Below are positions 25,390-33,313 of a stretch of DNA of 64,000 bases, piece after piece. Origin of the DNA: Sinisalibacter aestuarii (lineage in GTDB: Bacteria; Pseudomonadota; Alphaproteobacteria; Rhodobacterales; Rhodobacteraceae); assembly GCF_027923545.1 (NCBI RefSeq), contig NZ_BROH01000010.1, positions 1 to 64,000 of the forward strand, read 5' to 3'. Numbering within the stretch: position 1 is the first letter of the stretch; each line of letters opens with the position of its first letter. Made by a program: the position numbers and the translations under genes. The notes under the pieces are model-generated. The model was not told the DNA's origin. It saw only the letters and a list, made by a program, of their open reading frames with translations, and ran no database searches.

Positions 25390-26280
25390 TCAGCTCTCGG
25401 CGAAAGCGGCGGTGATCTGGTCGAGGATATGCGACATCGCCTGAATGCCGCCGCCGGTGATATAGAGCCGGCCGGGATCGAGGTAGATCACCTTGCCGGT
25501 CTGCCAGGCTTTGGTTTCGTGCACGAGCGCGTTGTCCAGCGTCGCCTCGGCGCTGTCGCCCTCCTGGCCGGTGGCGGCCAGCCGATCGACCACCAGCAGG
25601 ATATCCGGGTCGGCATCGCGGATGAATTCGAAGCTGATCGCCTCGCCATGGGTGGCCTCTTCCACCGCCTCCACCGCTTCGGGGATGCCCAGATTGTTGT
25701 GCAGCCAGCCGAACCGCCCGGCCGTGCCATAGGCCGAAACCTTCGGCCCGTTGGTCATCAGGATCAGCGCCCCGCCCTTGCCGGCCACGGCGGCACGGGC
25801 GGCGTCGAGTTTTGCGTTGAAACTGTCGGCCAGCGCCCCGGCCTCGTCCTGCCTGTCGAAGATTTCGCCGAAGGCCGCCAGCCGGGCGAGACCCTCGCCC
25901 ACCGCGTCGTTGCGGGCCGTCATGTCGATGGTCGGGGCGATCTTCGCCAGATCGGGCACGACCGCGGCAGAGCGCCCGCCGGCGATGATCAGATCGGGGG
26001 CGAGTGCGGCCACCGCCTCGTAGTCTGGCTCGAACAAGGTGCCCACGGGGGTTGCACCCTCGGCGGCGGCGTCGAGATACGAGACAAGATGGGGGCTCAC
26101 CACCCCGTCGGCTTTGACGCCGAGCGCATCGAGCGTGTCGAGCGCGGTCACGTCGAAGACGGCAATGGTTTGCGGCGATTTCGGCACCTCGGCGGAGCCA
26201 AGGGCGGTTTCGATGGTGACGGTTTCGGCCAGCACGGGGCTGGCCGCCATCGCCAGGGCGAGGGCAAGCGGTTTCAGCAT
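25390..26280 (-). CDS. Periplasmic siderophore-binding protein (FatB/CeuE-like)
   Basis: 296-residue TroA-like helical-backbone binding protein. A signal peptide (MLKPLALALAMAASPVLA) has no lipobox cysteine. Conserved pieces include TIAVFDVTALDTLDALGVKA, VGTLFEPDYEAVAALAPDLI and IAGGRSAAVVPDLAKIAPTI, and the C-terminal YITGGGIQAMSHILDQITAA, all matching the YclQ/CeuE/FatB subgroup. It is the first gene of the iron-uptake operon. No TonB-dependent receptor is encoded nearby. Confidence 0.87.
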   Translation of the reverse strand: MLKPLALALAMAASPVLAETVTIETALGSAEVPKSPQTIAVFDVTALDTLDALGVKADGVVSPHLVSYLDAAAEGATPVGTLFEPDYEAVAALAPDLIIAGGRSAAVVPDLAKIAPTIDMTARNDAVGEGLARLAAFGEIFDRQDEAGALADSFNAKLDAARAAVAGKGGALILMTNGPKVSAYGTAGRFGWLHNNLGIPEAVEAVEEATHGEAISFEFIRDADPDILLVVDRLAATGQEGDSAEATLDNALVHETKAWQTGKVIYLDPGRLYITGGGIQAMSHILDQITAAFAES

Positions 26281-26410
26281 CAGGATGCTCCTGTTATGCC
26301 GGCTGGCTTGCTGTCTGGCTGGCTGCGGACGGTTTCAACGCCCCTTGATTAATCGAACGGAATCGGCGAGTCCATAGAGGCTGACAAAAACAATCGGATT
26401 TAGCGCGAAC
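26281..26410. other. Divergent region between siderophore operon and DUF2218 gene
   Basis: 130 bases. A TGA-N9-TCG element at 26382-26396 is one base off the RirA iron-rhodo box pattern (TGA-N9-TCA), and GATTAATC near 26347 is palindromic. Neither is convincing alone. This region must hold the promoters of both genes, and iron control is expected. Confidence 0.3.
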
Positions 26411-26707
26411 ATGTATGTACTCACCGGAACCTACGCCACCGAGCACGGCTCGAAATACCTGCAACAGCTCTGCAAGCATTTCGGCCACAAGATCGAAACC
26501 AGCTTCACCGAAACCGAGGGCGCCTGCCACTTCGCTTTCGGCACGGCGCATATGCAGGCCGATGGCGGCGGGCTGACCGTCCGCGTCGAGCTGGATGACG
26601 CGAACCATGCCGACCAGGCCCGGTCGGTGATCGACAAACACCTCGAACGCTTCGCCTTCCGCGAAGACTTCAAGGCAATGGACTGGGGCCAGGCCGAACC
26701 GGCCTAG
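26411..26707 (+). CDS. DUF2218 family protein
   Basis: 98-residue protein of the DUF2218 family. Diagnostic features are TYATEHGSKYLQQLCKHFGH near the N-terminus and the C-terminal DKHLERFAFREDFKAMDWGQ. The function of the family is not established; it is often found beside siderophore or iron-uptake genes, as here, opposite a siderophore transporter operon. The cysteine and several histidines in KYLQQLCKHFGHK could bind metal, but that is speculation. Confidence 0.85.
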   Translation: MYVLTGTYATEHGSKYLQQLCKHFGHKIETSFTETEGACHFAFGTAHMQADGGGLTVRVELDDANHADQARSVIDKHLERFAFREDFKAMDWGQAEPA

Positions 26708-26777
26708 CACCTGCACCTGTCCCGAAGCCGGCAGGGCACCGTCCGTTTCTCTGGCCGCAAGACAGACTGCCCCAGCG

Positions 26778-27734
26778 TCATTGCCTACTATCGCTCACGT
26801 TTGCATCTTGCCCGACCATTGGAAATGCCCCGCGCCATTCACCCTTTTCCACAATGCTTTCGACACATTCCTGTAGTTTCATGCTGATCGCAGCACAGGC
26901 ATGACTGAGTGTCTTGCGCTCCCGTGCGACCAGAAACACGTCTCTGAACAGGCCATTTCCATCAAAGTGCGAGATGCGAAATCTGCCCTTGTCTTTGGCA
27001 TGGGTCACGGCATGGAGCGGCAGAACCGAAGAGCAGTGCCCTGCAGCGACGAGCCGTTTGATGTTCACGAACGAATCCAGCTCGTTGATTGGTTGCAGCG
27101 TGGCGCCAACTGCGGCGGCTTCCTGTTCGAGCTGCATCCGCAGGCCATGCGTGCGGCTTGGCAAGACCAGATTGCGTGCACAGAGATCCCGCATCGACAC
27201 CCTTTCACCAATCTCTGCGCCGTGTGGTGAGACGACCACCAGCTCCTCTCGCAGCAAAGGCTCAGACGATAGCTCGCCGCTGGGGTCTCGGAGGTAAAGG
27301 ACGGCAATGTCCACAAGCCCCTCCTTGAGCCAGTCCAGAACGAAGCCACTCATCGCCTCCGCAATCGTAAGCTTGATGCCCGGGAGTGCATCCTGAGCCG
27401 ACAGGATAAGTGGCACCGACAGAATCTCGCTGATCGTCGCCGGAAGGCCGAGCCGCACTTCGCCTCTCGGATCGCCTTCAAGGTTTCGGATGTCGTCGCG
27501 GGTTCGTTCAAATTCGGAGAGCAGAAGCGTCGCGCGTTGTCGAAGCAAGCTGCCTGCCTCTGTCAGCGCAACCCCGCGTGGATGTCGCCTGAACAACTCA
27601 ACGCCAAGTTCCGTTTCCATGTTTCGGAGGTGATGAGTCAAGGCAGGCTGCGCAACATTCAGGCGACGCGCCGCAGCAGAGAGCGTGCCTTCTTCTGCAA
27701 TCGCCAGGAAGTATCGAAGCTGCTTCAGGTCCAT
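26778..27734 (-). CDS. LysR-family regulator of the acyl-CoA (itaconate-type) cluster
   Basis: 318-residue LysR-type regulator. The N-terminal winged helix MDLKQLRYFLAIAEEGTLSA and ARRLNVAQPALTHHLRNMET is canonical; the effector domain follows from about residue 90 (RGEVRLGLPATISEILSVPL). I preferred the MDLKQLRYF start over an ATG eight codons upstream, because family members begin there. It is divergent from the acyl-CoA dehydrogenase gene with a dyad between. In Pseudomonas and Yersinia, LysR proteins in this position control itaconate degradation. Codon use and GC content are lower than in the flanks, suggesting the cluster was acquired. Confidence 0.85.
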   Translation of the reverse strand: MDLKQLRYFLAIAEEGTLSAAARRLNVAQPALTHHLRNMETELGVELFRRHPRGVALTEAGSLLRQRATLLLSEFERTRDDIRNLEGDPRGEVRLGLPATISEILSVPLILSAQDALPGIKLTIAEAMSGFVLDWLKEGLVDIAVLYLRDPSGELSSEPLLREELVVVSPHGAEIGERVSMRDLCARNLVLPSRTHGLRMQLEQEAAAVGATLQPINELDSFVNIKRLVAAGHCSSVLPLHAVTHAKDKGRFRISHFDGNGLFRDVFLVARERKTLSHACAAISMKLQECVESIVEKGEWRGAFPMVGQDANVSDSRQ

Positions 27735-27771
27735 TTTCGCGAATCCCATAACAAGCATGTATGGATGTGAT

Positions 27772-27788
27772 ACAAACCATATATTTGT
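27772..27788. promoter_or_regulatory. Dyad, candidate LysR-type binding site
   Basis: ACAAA, 7 bases, TTTGT is a 17-bp interrupted palindrome in the 112-base gap between the divergent LysR gene and the acyl-CoA dehydrogenase gene. LysR sites are often T-N11-A dyads of this size. Assignment is by position. Confidence 0.5.
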
Positions 27789-27846
27789 TTGATTGGAAGG
27801 GTAGCCCTATTGTTCTGCTCCGAGCGAGACCCAGAGGAGACATGCC

Positions 27847-29010
27847 GTGCGCCATCTAACCCATGACCCCTATGAGGACATCCGGGAAGGAATCCGCGCG
27901 CTGTGCCGTGAATTTCCCGATGACTACCATCGCAAGGTCGACGAGGATCGCGCCTACCCGGAAGCGTTCGTGAAGGCGCTGACAGATGCGGGCTGGATGT
28001 CGGCGCTGATCCCGGAGGAATATGGAGGTTCTGGCCTCGGCTTGACCGAAGCGTCGGTCATCATGGAAGAGATCAACCGGGCGGGCGGAAATTCCGGCGC
28101 GTGCCACGGTCAGATGTACAATATGAACACCTTGATCCGTCATGGGTCGGAACAACAGCGCCGGGAATACTTGCCGCGCATTGCCGCGGGCGAGCTCCGG
28201 CTTCAGTCCATGGGTGTGACCGAACCGACCACGGGAACCGACACGACAAAGATCAAGACGGTCGCCGTGCGCAAAGGCGACCGCTATGTGATCAACGGGC
28301 AAAAGGTCTGGATTAGCCGGGTACAGCATTCGGATCTGATGATCCTGCTTGCCCGGACGACCCCTCTGGCCGACGTAAAGAAGAAATCTGAAGGTCTGTC
28401 CCTGTTCCTTGTGGACATCGCGGACGCGATGAAGAGCGGCATGTCGGTGCGTCCGATCCCGAACATGGTCAACCACGAGACGAACGAGCTCTTTTTCGAC
28501 AACGTCGAAATCCCCTCAGAAAACCTGATCGGGGAAGAGGGGATGGGGTTCAAGTACATCCTGACGGGACTGAACGCGGAACGCGCGCTCATCGCCGCGG
28601 AATGCATCGGCGACGGCTACTGGTTCACCGATCGGGTAACCTCCTACGTGAACGAGCGTGAGGTTTTCGGGCGCCCGATCGGACAGAACCAGGGCGTACA
28701 ATTCCCGATCGCCGAAGCGTTCATCGAAGTCGAGGCCGCAAATCTCATGCGTTACGAAGCCTGCGCGCTCTACGACCAGGGCGAACCTTGCGGCACCGAA
28801 GCGAACATGGCGAAATACCTCGCCGCCAAGGCGAGCTGGGAGGCTGCAAACGCCTGCATCCAGTTTCACGGTGGGTACGGCTTTGCCAGCGAGTATGATA
28901 TCGAACGCAAGTTCCGCGAGACGAGGCTGTATCAGGTCGCACCGATCTCAACCAACCTGATCCTGTCCTATGTCGCAGAGCACGTTCTTGGAATGCCGAG
29001 GTCATTCTGA
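27847..29010 (+). CDS. Acyl-CoA dehydrogenase family protein
   Basis: 387-residue flavin-dependent acyl-CoA dehydrogenase-like enzyme starting with GTG after a good GAGGAG site. It shows the flavin-binding MGVTEPTTGTDTTKIKT, the AERALIAAECIGDGYWF helix, REVFGRPIGQNQGVQFPIAE and the C-terminal FHGGYGFASEYDIERKFRET. The classic catalytic Glu of YEGT is absent (the segment reads YQVAPIST). By eye the Glu in GLNAER aligns with the base used by isovaleryl-CoA dehydrogenase. A comparable gene accompanies the itaconate genes of P. aeruginosa, where its substrate is unsettled. Confidence 0.9.
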   Translation: MRHLTHDPYEDIREGIRALCREFPDDYHRKVDEDRAYPEAFVKALTDAGWMSALIPEEYGGSGLGLTEASVIMEEINRAGGNSGACHGQMYNMNTLIRHGSEQQRREYLPRIAAGELRLQSMGVTEPTTGTDTTKIKTVAVRKGDRYVINGQKVWISRVQHSDLMILLARTTPLADVKKKSEGLSLFLVDIADAMKSGMSVRPIPNMVNHETNELFFDNVEIPSENLIGEEGMGFKYILTGLNAERALIAAECIGDGYWFTDRVTSYVNEREVFGRPIGQNQGVQFPIAEAFIEVEAANLMRYEACALYDQGEPCGTEANMAKYLAAKASWEAANACIQFHGGYGFASEYDIERKFRETRLYQVAPISTNLILSYVAEHVLGMPRSF

Positions 29011-30119
29011 TGGATAGTCCTGAAACGCTCCCGCTCGCCGGCCTGCGCGTCCTTGCCATCGAGCAAGCGGTTGCCGCTCCTTTCGCAACGTTGCGCCTTG
29101 CCGACGCCGGTGCGGAGGTCATCAAGATCGAGCGCCCCGAAGGTGACTTTGCCAGGGGCTACGATGCTGCTGCCAACGGTCAGTCCAGCTATTTCGTGTG
29201 GCTGAACCGTGGGAAGACCTCGCGCGTTCTCGACCTGAAGACGGCGTCGGCGAAGGCCGAGATCGAAAAGCTCCTGGAAAGTACCGACGTCCTTGTACAG
29301 AACCTCAAACCCGGAGCGCTCGAGCGCCTTGGTTTCGGGATTGAGCGGCTGCAACAGGACTACCCCCGCCTCATCACCTGCTCCATATCCGGATACGGTG
29401 AAACCGGCCCGATGTCTGATCGCAAAGCCTACGACTTGCTCATTCAGGCCGAAGCCGGTCTTTGTTCCCTCACGGGCGGCCCGGACGAACCGGCACGTGT
29501 CGGTATTTCGGTTATCGACATCGCCACCGGCGCGACAGCTTACTCCGCCATCCTCGAAGCGCTTATCGGCCGCTCGATATCCGGGCGCGGATCGCATATC
29601 GGCATTTCGATGTTCGACGTGACCGCCGAGTGGCTAACCGTCCCGCTCCTGAACCACGAGGCCGGAACGCCGCCAAGGCGGATGGGCCTCAGGCACCCCT
29701 CGATTGCACCTTATGGGGTATTCGAGACCAAAGACGGCGCGCAGATCCTGCTGGCCGTACAAAGCGATCGGGAATGGCGCGAACTCTGCACAGGCTTCAT
29801 AGGGAACCCCGGACCGGGCACCGATACCCGTTTCGCGACAAACGTCGAACGTGTTCGAAACCGTGAAGCGACCGACGCCATCGTGGCCGCCGCCCTTAAG
29901 CGACTGTCGCTTGAAAAAGCCCGCGCAGGGCTGATGGCGGCGAACGTAGCGTTCGCAACGGTCAACGACATGGAGGGGCTCTCCAATCATCCCCACCTCC
30001 GGCGCATCACGGTGGAAACGGAGAACGGCCCGGTATCTTATCCCGCACCCGCCCCGCGGTTCCTCGACGCTCCGCGCGCATATGGCCCTGTGCCGGGCCT
30101 GAAAAGCCTCGAAGAATGA
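29010..30119 (+). CDS. ict: CoA transferase family III, probable itaconate CoA-transferase
   Basis: 369-residue CaiB/BaiF (class III) CoA transferase. The N-terminus LPLAGLRVLAIEQAVAAPFA and RLADAGAEVIKIERPEGDFA are diagnostic, and the catalytic aspartate is the Asp in ARVGISVIDIATGATAYSAI (about residue 170). It shares one base with the upstream stop (TGATG) and overlaps the next gene by 4. Clustering with a mesaconyl/itaconyl-type hydratase and a CitE-like lyase points to activation of itaconate (methylenesuccinate). A succinyl-CoA:mesaconate or other dicarboxylate transferase remains possible. Confidence 0.8.
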   Translation: MDSPETLPLAGLRVLAIEQAVAAPFATLRLADAGAEVIKIERPEGDFARGYDAAANGQSSYFVWLNRGKTSRVLDLKTASAKAEIEKLLESTDVLVQNLKPGALERLGFGIERLQQDYPRLITCSISGYGETGPMSDRKAYDLLIQAEAGLCSLTGGPDEPARVGISVIDIATGATAYSAILEALIGRSISGRGSHIGISMFDVTAEWLTVPLLNHEAGTPPRRMGLRHPSIAPYGVFETKDGAQILLAVQSDREWRELCTGFIGNPGPGTDTRFATNVERVRNREATDAIVAAALKRLSLEKARAGLMAANVAFATVNDMEGLSNHPHLRRITVETENGPVSYPAPAPRFLDAPRAYGPVPGLKSLEE

Positions 30120-30958
30120 CCGGCGACATGGGTGCGGATCTTCGGGACTGGATCGGCAAGACCGAAGTCGTCGAGGACATTCTCACACCCGGCCTCGTCG
30201 CGCGTTTCAACGCGACGCTCGACAGAGACTCGGCAACCGCGATCGGCGCGCCGGCACCGGAACTCATCCATTGGTGTCTCTGCACCGACACGATCGCCAC
30301 CAACGCCCTTGCACAGGACGGCCACCCGCCACGTGGCGCCTTTTTGCCGCCGGTCGGTCTTCCGAGGCGCATGTGGGCGGGCGGCGAGATCAATCTTCTC
30401 GCTCCCCTCGGAATTGGCGATATCGTGACACGCACCTCGGAGATCGAGAACATTGTCGAGAAAGCGGGCCGTTCCGGCCCGCTGACCTTCGTGACCCTAC
30501 GCCACAAGATCACATCGGACGGCAGACTCGCAGTCAACGAACGCCAGGACATCGTCTACCGCGGTCACGTCGCAAACGCCCAAGGCGCCCAAACGCCTCC
30601 CCCGGCACCGATGGGAACCCACAGCACGCAGATCGAGATCAACGAGGCCCGACTGTTTCGGTATTCCTCGATTACCTTCAATGCGCATCGCATTCACTAC
30701 GATGCGCCATATACCAAGGGGGTCGAAGGCTACGGTGGCCTTGTGATCCATGGTCCCCTGCAGGCGACTCTCTTGGCGCTCTTCGCGCGCGAGCTGTCGC
30801 AGCGGCCGTTTTCCCGCTTCACATATCGGGGCATCTTCCCTGCCATCGGCACCGGCTCTCTGACGCTGCACGCTTCGTCCGAAGGCAACGAAATGAAGCT
30901 CTGGACCGCGTTCGGGAACGGGCCGGTTTCCATGGAGGCCAGCGCAGGATGGGAGTGA
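30116..30958 (+). CDS. ich: MaoC/FAS1-type dehydratase, probable itaconyl-CoA hydratase
   Basis: 280-residue double hot-dog protein of the mesaconyl-C4-CoA hydratase (HTD2-like) type. GAFLPPVGLPRRMWAGGEIN is the conserved loop, FRYSSITFNAHRIHYDAPYT with GVEGYGGLVIHGPLQATLLA is the MaoC-like catalytic region (Asp/His pair in NAHRIHYD). In itaconate catabolism this enzyme hydrates itaconyl-CoA to citramalyl-CoA. It begins inside the CoA-transferase stop codon. Mesaconyl-C4-CoA hydratase of other pathways has the same fold, so the assignment relies on the neighbours. Confidence 0.8.
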   Translation: MTGDMGADLRDWIGKTEVVEDILTPGLVARFNATLDRDSATAIGAPAPELIHWCLCTDTIATNALAQDGHPPRGAFLPPVGLPRRMWAGGEINLLAPLGIGDIVTRTSEIENIVEKAGRSGPLTFVTLRHKITSDGRLAVNERQDIVYRGHVANAQGAQTPPPAPMGTHSTQIEINEARLFRYSSITFNAHRIHYDAPYTKGVEGYGGLVIHGPLQATLLALFARELSQRPFSRFTYRGIFPAIGTGSLTLHASSEGNEMKLWTAFGNGPVSMEASAGWE

Positions 30959-31644
30959 CCGATACAATGCGGGCGCCGATCTTCGTCCCCGCAACCCGCC
31001 CCGAGCGTTTTGCCAAGGCGGCATCCTCGGGTGCTGATGCTGTCATTTTGGACCTGGAAGACTCCGTTCTTCCGGAAGACAAGGATGACGCTCGGCAACA
31101 GCTGATTGGCGGGTTCGGCGAGCAGATTGTTCTGGTTCGCATCAACGCGCATGGCATGCCCTGGCATGAGGCAGATCTCGCGGCGATTTCGGCGATAGAC
31201 CTCGATGGGGTCATCGTCCCGAAGGCCGAAGATCCCGCGACGCTCGCGCGGATCGCGGCGACACTTCCCGAAAAGACGGCGCTACTCGCACTCATCGAAA
31301 CCGCCCGTGGGCTTGCGAATGCACGTGACATTGCGGCGACAGCGGGTGTCACTCGGCTGGTCTTCGGCTCCGTTGATTATTGCGCCGATTTGAACATGGA
31401 TCACGAGCGCAGTCTTCTGCAGTCCGCCCGATCCGAATTGGTTCTCGCCTCTCGCTTGGCCGGGATCGCCGCGCCCGTCGATGGTGTTACGCTTCGGATC
31501 GACGATTTGGGCGAGATCGCATCCGATGCGCGCCACGCCAAAGCGCTCGGCATGACCGGGAAACTGTGCATACACCCCGCCCAAATTGAATCCGTCCTAT
31601 CCGCTTTTGGTCCGAGCCAGGTGGAAATCGACTGGGCCAAGTGA
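30949..31644 (+). CDS. ccl: CitE-like lyase, probable citramalyl-CoA lyase, C-terminus shortened
   Basis: HpcH/HpaI aldolase-fold protein. APIFVPATRPERFAKAASSG, ADAVILDLEDSVLPEDKDDA, VLVRINAHGMPWHEADL, VFGSVDYCADLNMD and GKLCIHPAQIESVLSAFGPS follow in the CitE order. It would split citramalyl-CoA into pyruvate and acetyl-CoA. At 231 residues it lacks roughly 40 C-terminal residues that relatives have, ending EIDWAK where an IS3 remnant begins, the stop codon being part of the IS end. GTG at 30955 (overlapping the upstream stop) and ATG at 30967 are alternative starts. Activity may be reduced or lost. Confidence 0.75.
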   Translation: MGVTDTMRAPIFVPATRPERFAKAASSGADAVILDLEDSVLPEDKDDARQQLIGGFGEQIVLVRINAHGMPWHEADLAAISAIDLDGVIVPKAEDPATLARIAATLPEKTALLALIETARGLANARDIAATAGVTRLVFGSVDYCADLNMDHERSLLQSARSELVLASRLAGIAAPVDGVTLRIDDLGEIASDARHAKALGMTGKLCIHPAQIESVLSAFGPSQVEIDWAK

Positions 31645-31915
31645 CCTGCTCCCCGGAAAAGTCCTTGCATTGAGGTTAGCCTGTTCGCCAACTGAGGAGA
31701 CAGACGATGAAGAGAAGCCGATTCAGCGAGCATCTGTTCACCAACCTGTGCCATGCCCGCAGGCTGATCGGGGCGTCGCGTGACGACTACACCATCACCG
31801 CCCCCCACACGAGCCTCGGCGGGCGCACCCTGTGGGAGTATCACCAACCGTCGAAAATGGACCAAACCCTGAACAGAACCATCCTGAAAACGCGGAGTTG
31901 AAGCGGAACAGGTCA
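31642..31915 (+). mobile_element. Internally deleted IS3-family element (274 bp)
   Basis: The ends match as inverted repeats: TGACCTGCTCC on the left and GGAACAGGTCA on the right (10 of 11 bases). A 4-bp direct duplication, CAAG, flanks it (31638-31641 and 31916-31919). Inside is a 64-codon frame joining the first residues of an IS3 OrfA (MKRSRFSE) to the last ~55 residues of the OrfB integrase. More than 1 kb of the element is gone, so it can move only if a full copy supplies transposase. Confidence 0.85.
31707..31901 (+). pseudogene. IS3 transposase OrfA-OrfB deletion fusion
   Basis: 64-codon remnant. MKRSRFSE is the usual start of IS3-family OrfA. The remainder, HLFTNLCHARRLIGASRDDY then APHTSLGGRTLWEYHQPSKM, is the C-terminus of the DDE integrase OrfB (relatives read PHSSLGG...P.E), including the region just past the last catalytic Glu. 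The catalytic core is missing. The frame has stayed open across the deletion, which suggests the event is fairly recent. Confidence 0.85.
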
Positions 31916-32017
31916 CAAGATCTGATGGTGCATTCAGGGAGGTAGCACCCATTGTGTTGGGGACCTATCGCGATACGCAAAAGGCACTTCAGGACCAATG
32001 CGGACGGCCTCGTTGAC
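31916..32017. other. Unassigned stretch between IS remnant and CRISPR repeat
   Basis: About 100 bases with no supported gene. On the cas (minus) strand it lies just beyond the single repeat, where spacers should be. The first 32 bases next to the repeat (31986-32017) have the right length and position for one spacer, but no second repeat follows. Confidence 0.4.
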
Positions 32018-32046
32018 CAGTTCATCCCCGCGCGTGCGGGGAACAG
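32018..32046 (-). CRISPR. Single surviving type I-E CRISPR repeat
   Basis: A 29-base sequence with the I-E repeat architecture: TTCATCCCC, then the hairpin CCCCGC-GCGT-GCGGGG, then GAACAG on the plus strand, equivalent to the E. coli-type repeat ending in GGGGAAC. It lies 58 bases past the cas2e stop, the normal position of the first repeat behind a leader. There is no second copy anywhere in the window, so the array has been lost. Confidence 0.75.
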
Positions 32047-32104
32047 ACTGGCTGCAACCTATTGGTCCGCAAGAAGATTCACAATATCAAAGAGCGTACC
32101 GCCG

Positions 32105-32272
32105 TCAGCGGTCATTCTTCGGCGGGCGTGTGGAAGCAAAGGAAACGAGTTTCAAACCGTGGAAATCGACTGGCATACGGCGATTGGTGCCGACGGTCGC
32201 AAAGTCGTAGCCTTGATCGGTCGGGGCTTTCCAGATCATCACCGCGTCGCCCCGGTCGATATAAGCGGTCAT
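32105..32272 (-). pseudogene. cas2: 3' end of cas2e
   Basis: The last ~55 codons of a type I-E Cas2. MTAYIDRGDAVMIWKAPTDQ, then GYDFATVGTNRRMPVDFHGL and KLVSFASTRPPK, match the conserved Cas2e C-terminus (NAVM.W....E.GFDFRT.G.N.R.PVD.DGL.LV.F in relatives). The N-terminal half, including the RAMP-like beta strand and catalytic Asp region, is missing. Upstream sequence is cas8e in another frame, so a deletion joined the two genes around 32270. Confidence 0.8.
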
Positions 32273-33258
32273 CCTGCCACGATCAGATGAGCCTGCGCTC
32301 CATCGCTTCGCTGATCCCAGAGGCGCAGAGAACGGGCGGTTTCGGTCAACCTTCCTTCGTAGTCCTGCACGACGACGCGCAGCCAGTTTCGGTAGCCGAG
32401 CGGCCCCGGTTTCGGATGTTTCGGCAGCGGCTCGGCGCCTTCCTTCATCCTGTAGTATGGCGTCAAGGGATGCACCCAATCGGCATAATTCACCCCATAG
32501 GGGCGCTGAACCACGCCGGTGACAAGCCCATCCTCCTCGACGAGCCGCAGTCGCCGAGGCATCCCGAAAAACGCCTCCGCCTCCGTGCCCTGCACCGGAT
32601 ATCGTTCGCTGCCATTCTTTTCCGAAGTCCGCGTTGGGTTCATCCACGGCAGCGTCGAGGGATCGCCAGGATGGCCATCAGGCACGTAGGCCCAGACAAG
32701 CGACCAGAGCCCGAGACCGGGATCAATCAGGGTAGCCATCGGCCCACCGCCACGCATCGACGTGCGCATTCCCGCACCACCAGCAGGCGCATGTGCCTGA
32801 AAGGTGTAGAGCGCCATCGCCGCCAGTGCCGGACCGAGGGCTGCATAACGTCCACGATGCACCATCAGATCGGCGTTGTTCCGGGCGGCATTCGCGCCCG
32901 CGCTGTCGATGAACAGCATCTCCGGCGGATTTGGCGCTCCGTCGAGGTCTTCCAGATCCTGCAGGAACCGGGGCCCGTCGCCGAACACATTGAAGGCGGG
33001 GGCACAAGACGCGAGCCGGTCCCGCAAACGATCAGGGTCCGGGGCCTGCCGATCCTCCCAGTCGTCAGCGTTTGCGGGCGGATCGGCGAGGAAAGCCAGC
33101 CCGATCAGGAACTCGAGGCAACCAAGATTGAGATCAGGGCGCGGTCAGTCGGGCCCGAGAATGTCAGGACCGGCCATCTCCCAGGGCGCAATCACCCGGC
33201 GCACACCGTCCTTGGTTACAACGGGAATCCAATTGTCGTTTATCAAGTTTAGGGGCAC
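32269..33258 (-). pseudogene. cas8e: Truncated, nonsense-mutated cas8e (cse1/casA)
   Basis: Large subunit of type I-E Cascade. From a GTG at 33258 the frame reads LNLINDNWIPVVTKDGVRRV and IAPWEMAGPDILGPD, then TGA at 33145-33147 (codon 38), then PRPDLNLGCLEFLIGLAFLA in the same frame. Relatives carry Trp there, so a TGG to TGA change is likely. Downstream DLMVHRGRYAALGPALAAMA, LYTFQAHAPAGGAGMRTSMR and GGGPMATL are clear Cse1. The frame ends after AHLIVAG, just before the conserved YDMDNMK region, at the deletion junction with cas2e. cse2, cas7, cas5, cas6 and cas1 are gone. Confidence 0.85.
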
Positions 33259-33313
33259 GAAATCAGACCACCTACTACATCTAGCGGAATGCTGCGAGCC
33301 TTCCCCTCACCTG

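Noticed and set aside
31642-31915. IS-mediated recombination as the cause of the cas deletion
   Set aside because: The CAAG duplication on both sides fits simple insertion into already joined DNA, and the cas8e-cas2e junction is 350 bases away with no IS sequence at it.
31952-33252. Plus-strand frames across the cas8e/cas2e relic
   Set aside because: They are antisense to the degraded minus-strand genes and show no homology.
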